Positions 57,845 to 64,000 of a stretch of DNA of 64,000 nt are shown one piece after another. The notes beneath the pieces were generated by a model. That model saw nothing but the letters and a program-made list of their open reading frames with translations, did no database searches and was not told the origin of the DNA. The position numbers and the translations under genes are program-made. The stretch spans positions 310,001 through 374,000 of the forward strand of contig NZ_JAUZQF010000002.1 in the NCBI RefSeq assembly GCF_030718205.1, written 5' to 3'. The DNA comes from Nonomuraea turcica. GTDB lineage: Bacteria > Actinomycetota > Actinomycetes > Streptosporangiales > Streptosporangiaceae. The first letter of the stretch is position 1. The number at the start of each line of letters is the position of its first letter.

Positions 57845-57952
57845 CTAGCCGATCGGCTAGCTCATTCCTAGCCGATCGGCAAGCCGCGAGGCTACAGTTT
57901 GTGGCGTAAGTCACTTGTCGATCGGCTAGTTGGATACCTGCCGATCGGCAAG
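57845..57952. promoter_or_regulatory. Array of four 16-bp palindromic operators (TetR sites)
   Basis: Copies lie at 57845-57860 (CTAGCCGATCGGCTAG, a perfect palindrome), 57868-57883, 57914-57929 and 57937-57952. All share the core CGATCGGC; the pattern is roughly CTWGCCGATCGGCWAG. Centres are spaced 23, 46 and 23 bp, so the sites are in phase with a 23-bp register in which one slot is empty. They occupy the divergent promoter region between the P450 operon and the TetR gene at 58013 and are surely its binding sites. Confidence 0.88.
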
Positions 57953-58012
57953 CTAGGATCGAGAGCTCCAACGAGATCCGACACTGCAGGGAAGCTGCGG
58001 AAAGGGGCAGAT

Positions 58013-58636
58013 ATGGCGGTCAAAGCCGCTCAAAAGGTGCCCAGCGTGCCCGATACCCGGCAGCGTCTCATGGACGTGGCGGTGCGCCTGTTCACCCGGC
58101 ACAGCTTCGCGGGCACGTCACTGCAGATGATCGCCGACGAGCTGGGGATCACGAAAGCCGCCGTCTACCACCACTTCCGCACCCGCGAGGAACTGCTCAC
58201 CGCGGTGGTCGAGCCCGTGCTGAACCAGCTGCGGGTCCTCGTCGAAGCCGCCGAGACGAAACGCACTCCCCATGCGCGAGCCGAACATCTTCTCACCGGC
58301 TATGTCGCGCTCGCCGTCGAGTTTCGGGCCGTGGTCGCCGTCTTCACCACCGATGCCGGAGCGATCGAGATGCTGCGTGCCCAGCCGCAGACCGTCGACC
58401 TGATCCACCGCCAGCTGGACCTTCTCGCCAACGTCACCCCCGGCCCGGCCGGGCGCGTCAACGCCACCATGACGCTGGCCGGCATCGCCGCCGGGGCCGG
58501 CCGGGCACTGCTCCGCCTCGATGACGACGCCCTCCGCCGGCACCTCGTCGAAGCAGGCCGCCGCACCCTGGGACTCCGCGCGCCACGCCGCCCCGTCGGC
58601 GACGCGACGCCTCACCAGCCGGCAGCGACGGCCTGA
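58013..58636 (+). CDS. TetR family regulator of the P450 operon
   Basis: A 207-aa repressor. Its helix-turn-helix is SLQMIADELGITKAAVYHHF (about residues 36-55), after the KVPSVPDTRQRLMDVAVRLF leader. The ligand domain is helical. ATG 58013 has AAAGGGG upstream. It is divergent from the P450 gene, with four phased palindromes in between, so it probably represses both directions until an inducer, perhaps the P450 substrate, binds. Confidence 0.92.
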   Translation: MAVKAAQKVPSVPDTRQRLMDVAVRLFTRHSFAGTSLQMIADELGITKAAVYHHFRTREELLTAVVEPVLNQLRVLVEAAETKRTPHARAEHLLTGYVALAVEFRAVVAVFTTDAGAIEMLRAQPQTVDLIHRQLDLLANVTPGPAGRVNATMTLAGIAAGAGRALLRLDDDALRRHLVEAGRRTLGLRAPRRPVGDATPHQPAATA

Positions 58637-58807
58637 TCCGCGCCGAGGCGGCAGAACCCGTGTCCCCCGTCGTATCCAGGCCGTTGACCCTTCTCCTGCC
58701 AGTTGGTGATGCTTTGGAGTGTTTTCGGAGTCCGCGATGCGGGTCCGAGCACGGTCAACCGAGTCCAGGCGTCCAGGGGCGGCGCCGGCGGCCAGCAGTA
58801 TGACGGT

Positions 58808-59491
58808 TCATCGTTTCGGCATATTCGGGGCATCAATGCGATCGGCCGGCAAGATGAGCAGAACAAACCCGACGACCATGACCCAGGCGGGGAAGATGAT
58901 CTCCGACCAGGCCACTCGGCTGACGAGCAGCACCTGCACCAGCCCGACGACGTAGCCGGCCAGGATCAGCCAGCGGGGGAACAGGCCGAGGCGGGCCACG
59001 ATGGTTGTGGCGGTCAGCGCGAAGACGCCCGCCATGCGCGGTGCGTACTCGGTGAGCAGGGTGATCGTGAGATGACGCCCATAGTGCAACAGCCCGGCCG
59101 GCGGGATCGAGCCCTTCATCGCATCGATCGTGACCACGAAGGCGCTCGCCGTCGCGCCGAAGACGAAGAGCATCGCCACGTACAGCAGGCCAGCGCCGAG
59201 GAACACCGTCGCGAAGAACCTGTCCTCCCGCGCGCCGATCGAGTCGCGCAGCGCGCCCATGAACCACAGGAAGAAGACCCCTCCGAACGGCAGGAGGATC
59301 AGCGCCTGCCGCAGGGCGTCGCGGCCGGCGACGTCGGCAAGGTAGGCGGTCACCTCAAGCGGGCGCTCGGGTATCGCCCTGCGCACCAGGATCATGGCGC
59401 CGCCCAGCAGCAGGGCGGACAGAATCCCTGCGGCTCCCGCGGCGCGCGGCGTCCGCAGCGCCTTCGCCGACGGTTCGGCACTGTCCTGCAT
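58808..59491 (-). CDS. Uncharacterised integral membrane protein
   Basis: I do not recognise the family. The 227-aa protein has about six hydrophobic segments, beginning AGAAGILSALLLGGAMILV, LILLPFGGVFFLWFMGAL, then TVFLGAGLLYVAMLFVFGA, and ending IIFPAWVMVVGFVLLILP. There is a conserved-looking loop RDSIGAREDRF. The ATG at 59491 is chosen; an in-frame start at 59566 would overlap the XRE gene. It is 31 bp downstream of that gene on the same strand, so they may be co-transcribed. The gap 58637-58807 holds nothing I can identify. Confidence 0.75.
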   Translation of the reverse strand: MQDSAEPSAKALRTPRAAGAAGILSALLLGGAMILVRRAIPERPLEVTAYLADVAGRDALRQALILLPFGGVFFLWFMGALRDSIGAREDRFFATVFLGAGLLYVAMLFVFGATASAFVVTIDAMKGSIPPAGLLHYGRHLTITLLTEYAPRMAGVFALTATTIVARLGLFPRWLILAGYVVGLVQVLLVSRVAWSEIIFPAWVMVVGFVLLILPADRIDAPNMPKR

Positions 59492-59522
59492 GAGGTCCCT
59501 GTTCCCGCCGAGACGCCGGATC

Positions 59523-60119
59523 TTACTCGGCCGCGCCATTTCTCGGTGCTGCGCGAACGTGCGCACGTTCGCCTTGTTTCCCGATGAGACTCAAGTACTC
59601 GACGGGACCTGCGCTGGTGGCCCCGAACCAGTGCGGGGTGCGCGTGTCGAACTCCGCGGCCTCCCCGGGCTTGAGGATGAGGTCGTGTTCCCCGAGGACA
59701 AGGCGGAGTGTTCCATTGAGGACATAGACCCAGTCGTAGCCCTCGTGGGTGCGCAGGTCGGGTTCGGCGTCGTCGTTTCCTGTCGGGAGGACGAACTTGT
59801 AGGCCTGGATTCCTCCGGGCCTACGGGTCAGCGGCAGGATGACCGAGCCGTCGCCGCAGGGGATGGGACGCAGATTGATGCGGGGGTCGCCGGTCGGCGG
59901 CGCGTCGACGAGCTCGTCGAGTGTGACCCCGTAGGCGCGGGCAAGCGGAAGCAGCTGCTCGAGCGTGGGACGTCGCAGCCCCGCCTCGAGCCGGGACAAG
60001 GTGCTGGTGGAGATGCCGGTCTCCGCCGCGAGGTCGGCGAGCGTGACCTCGCGATGCAGCCGAAGGCGTTTCAACCTCGGTCCGACAGCGTCAAGGGTGC
60101 GGTCAATGGTTTCATCCAC
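59523..60119 (-). CDS. XRE-type regulator with C-terminal cupin domain
   Basis: A 198-aa transcription factor. The helix-turn-helix is VTLADLAAETGISTSTLSRLE (about residues 22-42), and the cupin_2 domain (about 75-180) has THEGYDWVYVLNGTLRLVLG and PGEAAEFDTRTPHWFGA. Such proteins sense a small molecule with the cupin. The GTG at 60119 is the only sensible start; its ribosome site is weak. It is divergent from the methyltransferase/MFS pair and may control them or the membrane protein downstream. Confidence 0.88.
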   Translation of the reverse strand: MDETIDRTLDAVGPRLKRLRLHREVTLADLAAETGISTSTLSRLEAGLRRPTLEQLLPLARAYGVTLDELVDAPPTGDPRINLRPIPCGDGSVILPLTRRPGGIQAYKFVLPTGNDDAEPDLRTHEGYDWVYVLNGTLRLVLGEHDLILKPGEAAEFDTRTPHWFGATSAGPVEYLSLIGKQGERAHVRAAPRNGAAE

Positions 60120-60233
60120 CCATCCATTTTGCCATTCGGCAACAACGTTTGCGTATCTGCCTCCTCCGTCTGCACCATGACGATCGAACCGAGGAACGCA
60201 CCCGCAGAGGGGTGCACGACACGAGGACGACCT

Positions 60234-60869
60234 ATGACGCACGCGTTCGACAAGGACTTCTGGGAGCGGCACTGGCAACAGGGGCGAGCTGGGGGCCCCG
60301 GATCCATGGGCGGCAACCCGCCGAACCCGTACCTCGCTCAGGAGACCAGCGGCCTGACACCGGGCACGGCACTGGATGCCGGGTGCGGCGCCGGGGCCGA
60401 GGCGATCTGGCTCGCCTCCCACGGCTGGCACGTCACCGCAGCCGACATCTCGTCCGAGGCCCTTGCTCGCGCTGCCGAGCGCGCGGCGACGAGCGGAGCG
60501 CCCGAGCGCTTGCAGTGGGTTGAGGCGGATCTGAGCGTCTGGAGCCCGGACGCGCAGTTCGACCTGGTCATGACCCATTACGCCCACCCGGCGATGCCGC
60601 AGCTGGAGTTCTACGACCGCATCGCCGGATGGGTGGCTCCCGGCGGCACGCTGCTCATTGTGGGGCACCTGCACACCCCGGGCTCCACCGGCCACGGGCA
60701 CCACCCTCCTGCCGAAGCCTCGGCCACCTCCGCGGCCATCACCGCGCGCATGGACGGCACGAAGTGGGAGATCGTCACCGCCGAAGAGCACCTCCGCACG
60801 CTCACCGGCCGCGGGGGCCGAGCGGTCCCCCTCCACGACGTCGTCGTGCGCGCCAACCGACGCCGATAG
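60234..60869 (+). CDS. SAM-dependent methyltransferase (class I)
   Basis: A 211-aa methyltransferase with the SAM motif LDAGCGAGAEAIWLA (residues 47-61), acidic ADISSEAL after the second strand, WVEADLS and LVMTHYAHP. The start FDKDFWERHWQ is typical of tellurite-resistance/TehB-like and small-molecule methyltransferases. ATG 60234 has GAGG seven bases upstream; an ATG at 60177 is in frame but lacks a site. The MFS exporter gene begins 71 bp later, hinting at a resistance or detoxification pair. Confidence 0.85.
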   Translation: MTHAFDKDFWERHWQQGRAGGPGSMGGNPPNPYLAQETSGLTPGTALDAGCGAGAEAIWLASHGWHVTAADISSEALARAAERAATSGAPERLQWVEADLSVWSPDAQFDLVMTHYAHPAMPQLEFYDRIAGWVAPGGTLLIVGHLHTPGSTGHGHHPPAEASATSAAITARMDGTKWEIVTAEEHLRTLTGRGGRAVPLHDVVVRANRRR

Positions 60870-60940
60870 TCCCGCCATCCGACAGCGCCAGGGCCCGTTG
60901 CTCCGGCGTCGATTCCCCTTGCCTTCTCGAAAGGAATCCC

Positions 60941-62602
60941 ATGAGTACGAACCGGTCCTCAGACGCGGAAGCCCCCGACCCGACCATCCACGACCCACGA
61001 CAACGACGTACGATCTTGGCCGGGGTCTGCATCGCGCTCATGGCGGTCATCGCATCGGTGTCCGGGCTCAACGTCGCCCAGCCGGAGCTCACCGTCGCGT
61101 TCGACGCCTCGCAAACCGAGGTCTTGTGGTTCATCAACATCTACACCATCACACTGGCCGCGTTGCTGCTGCCGCTCGGCGCGATGGGCGACCGGTTGGG
61201 CCGCAGGCCAGTGCTCCTCGCAGGCCTGCTCGTCTTCGGAACAGCGAGTGCGGCGGCCGGCCTTGCCACGTCGTCGGAGATCATGCTCGCTGCGCGTTTC
61301 CTGAGCGGCGTAGGCGCAGCGATGATCATGCCGGTCACCCTCGCCGTCATCACCTCGACCTTCCCGGACGAGGAGCGTTCCAAGGCGATCGGCGTGTGGA
61401 CCGGCGTCGCCGGCGGTGGAGGCATCCTGGGGATGTACCTGTCAGCCGTCCTGGTCGACCTGGCGAGCTGGCGGTGGCTCTTCGTCCTGCCGGTCGTGCT
61501 CGTCGTCGTCGCCACCGTCATGGCGCTGCGATCCATCCCGAACTCGCGTGAGCCGTCAGGGCACGGGTTCGACGCCGTCGGTTCGTTCTCGTCCGTGGTC
61601 GCGGTTGTCGGGCTCGTCTTCTTCCTCCAGGAGGGCCCCGAACGGGGCTGGACCGCGCCCACGACGCTCCTGAGCCTCCTCCTCGGCGTCATCGCCGCTG
61701 TCGGATTCGTGGCATGGGAGCTGCGCCGACGGGCTCCACTCCTTGACGTCCGCCTGTTCCGCGAGCGAGGTCTCGCGAGCGGTTCCGTGTCGCTCTTGAC
61801 GGTCTTCGGCGTGCAGGCGGGGATCTTCGTGGTCCTCTTCCCGTACTTTCAGGCGGTGCTCGGCTGGTCCGGCCTTCGCTCCACCCTGGCGCTCATGCCG
61901 ATGGCGCTGCTGATGATGATGGCCTCCGGCCTTGCCCCGAAGGCAGCCGCGCGCATCGGCGGCCGCTCGACGATGGCCTCAGGGATCTTCCTGGGCGGCG
62001 CGGGGCTGGTCCTCATGGCCACCTTCGTGTCCGTCGACGGCGGCTACCTCTCGATCCTCCCCGGCATGCTCGCCATGGGACTCGGTATGGGGTTGACGAT
62101 GACGCCCTCCACCGAGGCCATCACCACCGCCTTGCCGCGCGAGCGTCAAGGTGTCGCGTCCGCGCTCAACGACGTCACCCGGGAGTTCGGCACCGCGCTC
62201 GGTGTCGCACTGCTCGGAGCGGTCCTCACCGCCGGCTACCGCAGCGCCATCGCCTCCCGGCTCGACGGAGTGCCGGGCGACGCCGCCGACACCGCCCGCG
62301 AGGGCGTCGCCAACGCCCTCGCGGCCGCCGACGGGGTCGGCCCCCAAGCGCAGGCGCTGATCCGAGCCGCCCAAGAGTCCTTCGTCGACGGCTGGCAGCA
62401 GGCCATGTGGGCAGGCGCAGTAGTCATGGCGGGCCTGTTCGTCTACGTTCTCGCGCGAGGTCCGCAGCAACGGCCCTCCCAGGGCTCCGGCAGCAACAGC
62501 CGTGAAGCCAACGATGTAGATGTAGTCGCCGATGAGAACGTCGCATATCCACAGCCTTGCGTGAATGACGAGCACTCCAGGTCAGCAGAAGTACGCCGGT
62601 GA
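60941..62602 (+). CDS. MFS transporter, DHA2 (14-segment drug:H+ antiporter) type
   Basis: A 553-aa exporter. The DHA motifs are clear: LNVAQPELTVAFDAS, then GAMGDRLGRRPVLLAG (motif A) and GVWTGVAGGGGILGMYLSA (motif C), with 14 predicted segments. AAAGGAA precedes the ATG. The last 40 residues (from SQGSGSNSREANDVDV on) are hydrophilic and encoded by DNA of clearly lower GC than the rest, so the tail may result from an indel or junction. Likely exports a toxic compound; the substrate is unknown. Confidence 0.88.
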   Translation: MSTNRSSDAEAPDPTIHDPRQRRTILAGVCIALMAVIASVSGLNVAQPELTVAFDASQTEVLWFINIYTITLAALLLPLGAMGDRLGRRPVLLAGLLVFGTASAAAGLATSSEIMLAARFLSGVGAAMIMPVTLAVITSTFPDEERSKAIGVWTGVAGGGGILGMYLSAVLVDLASWRWLFVLPVVLVVVATVMALRSIPNSREPSGHGFDAVGSFSSVVAVVGLVFFLQEGPERGWTAPTTLLSLLLGVIAAVGFVAWELRRRAPLLDVRLFRERGLASGSVSLLTVFGVQAGIFVVLFPYFQAVLGWSGLRSTLALMPMALLMMMASGLAPKAAARIGGRSTMASGIFLGGAGLVLMATFVSVDGGYLSILPGMLAMGLGMGLTMTPSTEAITTALPRERQGVASALNDVTREFGTALGVALLGAVLTAGYRSAIASRLDGVPGDAADTAREGVANALAAADGVGPQAQALIRAAQESFVDGWQQAMWAGAVVMAGLFVYVLARGPQQRPSQGSGSNSREANDVDVVADENVAYPQPCVNDEHSRSAEVRR

Positions 62603-62627
62603 ACGGCCGACGTACCTCACAATGTGA

Positions 62628-63550
62628 GTGATGTCATCCCATCTCCTTGCGCGGGCCACAGCCTCTCTCTTCGGCTTGGCCCTCGGCGACGCCTTCGGTT
62701 CCCAATTCTTCGTTCCCGCCAATCACCACCCCTCTCCGCGCGTCTCCTTCCCCCCAGCCCATGGCAGTGGACGGATGACACCGAGATGGCGTGCTCCATC
62801 TATCGCATCCTGGCCGATCACGGCACCATCGACCAAGACAAGCTCGCCACGAGTTTCGCCGCCCGTCATGACTTCGACCGCGGATACGGCCCGGCGACAA
62901 ACCGAATGCTCCGACTGGTTCGCGAAGGAGGCGACTGGCGGACGCTTTCCGCGGAGCTTTTCGACGGCAAAGGCTCCTGGGGCAACGGTGCCGCGATGCG
63001 CGTGGCACCGCTCGGCGCCTGGTTCGCCGACGACCTGCCACAAGCCGTCCGACAGGCCGCCCTGTCGGCACAGGTCACCCACACTCATCCGGAAGCGGTG
63101 GCCGGCGCCATAGCCGTTGCCGTGGCCACAGCCGTGACCGTCAAAGAGCCCGACCTCCCTGCCGGGCATTTCCTCGATCGGATCAAAGAACACGTGCCCG
63201 CGAGTATGGTCCACGACGGCATTACCGAGGCGCGGCAACTCCTCACCATCAGCGACCCCACACTCGCCGCCCGGATGCTCGGCAACGGGCGGCAGGTCAG
63301 CGCTCACGACACGGTCCCGTTCACCCTCTGGGTGGCAGCTCGCGAACGCCATGACTTCGAAGCGGCCATGTGGACCACCGCGGCGGCCGGCGGGGACGTC
63401 GACACCACGTGCGCCATCGTCGGCGGCATCGTCGCGGTTGCCGAGGACACTCACCTGCCGCCGGAGTGGAGAAGACGATGTGAACCGCTACCGGACTGGG
63501 CAGGTGTCCCGACGGCCGGCCTTGAGTCCAGCCCATTGGACGGCTCTTAG
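62628..63550 (+). pseudogene. ADP-ribosylglycohydrolase family gene with a one-base frameshift
   Basis: The N-terminal part (ARATASLFGLALGDAFGSQF, from GTG 62628 or ATG 62631) and the remainder (WTDDTEMACSIYRI onward) are in different frames. The switch lies at the C6 run at 62750-62755. Restoring one C gives a continuous protein of about 307 aa that reads F-P-P-S-P-W-Q-W-T-D-D-T. The metal-binding motif W-T-D-D-T-E-M and the late GGDVDTTCAIVGG are both intact, so everything else looks functional. The enzyme family removes ADP-ribose from proteins or small molecules. This could be a recent mutation, phase-variation tract or a sequencing error. Confidence 0.85.
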
Positions 63551-63587
63551 GCGTATCACGAAGCCCTCTGACGCAATCGCCAGGAGG

Positions 63588-64000
63588 TCAAAGATCGGCG
63601 AGGAAGTCCCGGGCGATCGCCCAGGCGCGCTCGGCGGCCTCGGCGTTGTAATCGGGCAGATCAGGGTCGGTGAACAGGTGGCCAACGCCCGGATAGCGGA
63701 AGACCTCCACGTCGGCCCGAGCCCGGCGCATCCTGAGGTACCAGGCGTTCAGCCAGTCGACGGGTTCGTAGGTGTCGGGATCGGCGACGTGCAGCTGGAC
63801 AGGCAGATCGTCGGCCGAGACACCATCGGCCAGGTCGGACGTGCCGTGCATCAGCAGCAGCCCGCGGCACCGCTCGTCGGCCAGAGCGAGGTTCTGCGCG
63901 AGCGCCGCGCCCAGCGAGAAACCCGCGTACACCAGGCCGCCGTCAGCGGACAGCGGGGCGGCCGCGGCCACGGCCCGCTTCAGCAGCTCGTCCCGGCCGA
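63588..64000 (-). CDS. Dienelactone hydrolase family protein, N-terminus beyond the window
   Basis: The last 137 codons of an alpha/beta hydrolase. The nucleophile elbow YAGFSLGAALAQ uses Ser where classical dienelactone hydrolases have Cys. The acid is in HVADPDTYEP and the His in YPGVGHLFTDPDLPDY, both DLH-like. The gene enters from beyond base 64000 and ends 37 bp after the stop of the ADP-ribosylglycohydrolase gene, convergently. Confidence 0.88.
   Translation of the reverse strand, partial: GRDELLKRAVAAAAPLSADGGLVYAGFSLGAALAQNLALADERCRGLLLMHGTSDLADGVSADDLPVQLHVADPDTYEPVDWLNAWYLRMRRARADVEVFRYPGVGHLFTDPDLPDYNAEAAERAWAIARDFLADL

Noticed and set aside
57845..57952. Possible CRISPR array
   Set aside because: The repeats are short symmetric palindromes with 7-30 bp gaps between two divergent genes and no cas genes; they are operators.

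Overview
This window is high-GC actinomycete chromosome. GTG starts are frequent, many stop and start codons overlap (GTGA or ATGA), secreted proteins carry Tat or lipoprotein signals, and there are F420-type luciferase-like enzymes, an IdeR/DmdR-type iron box and many TetR and ROK regulators. A Streptosporangiaceae member such as Nonomuraea is my best guess, but that is not provable from the sequence alone. I saw no rRNA, tRNA, CRISPR array, phage or insertion sequence.

Positions 1-9469: the end of a sugar ABC ATPase gene (minus strand) faces a ROK regulator. Then comes a tightly overlapping seven-gene operon: inositol-phosphate synthase, UbiA-like EboC, a TIM-barrel isomerase, EboA, TatD-like EboB, EboE and phosphodiesterase-like EboF. 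This is an ebo-type metabolite-traffic cluster in which an inositol-phosphate synthase takes the place usually held by the AroB-like EboD.

Positions 9457-15313: a decayed alpha/beta-hydrolase relic, a PucR-type regulator, an HSL-type esterase and a heterodimeric ABC transporter closed by a clear intrinsic terminator. Positions 15313-20791: a secreted PL9 pectate lyase behind two LacI-type operator candidates, a cysteine-free HesB-like protein coupled to a DUF2071 protein, a Tat-exported PhoX-like phosphatase and an F420-type oxidoreductase. Positions 20794-23695: an NMT1/Thi5-type ABC importer split between divergent strands.

Positions 23734-32299: a large secreted DUF4091 carbohydrate-active protein, probably translated from a leaderless message, then a zinc-motif-less ROK regulator divergent from a Gfo/Idh/MocA dehydrogenase and a three-gene sugar ABC importer. 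Positions 32289-40066: a PP2C-type phosphatase, then an amine/polyamine locus with a YtcJ-like amidohydrolase, an APC permease, two TetR regulators (each with a palindromic operator candidate), N-carbamoylputrescine amidase and agmatine deiminase. Positions 40115-44556: a PL1 pectate lyase behind a well-formed promoter and LacI-type operator, an orphan BtrH-like protein and a GH43-like enzyme. With the PL9 and DUF4091 proteins this indicates plant-polysaccharide (pectin/arabinan) use.

Positions 44774-52280: an iron-box-controlled siderophore uptake operon (lipoprotein, two FecCD permeases, ATPase) followed by an ABC pair whose two nucleotide-binding domains carry complementary defects. Positions 52457-58636: a P450, ferredoxin, ferredoxin reductase, dehydrogenase and hydrolase operon facing a TetR gene across four phased copies of a 16-bp palindrome. 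Positions 58808-64000: a membrane protein and XRE-cupin regulator, a methyltransferase and DHA2-type MFS exporter, a frameshifted ADP-ribosylglycohydrolase and a truncated dienelactone-hydrolase-like gene.
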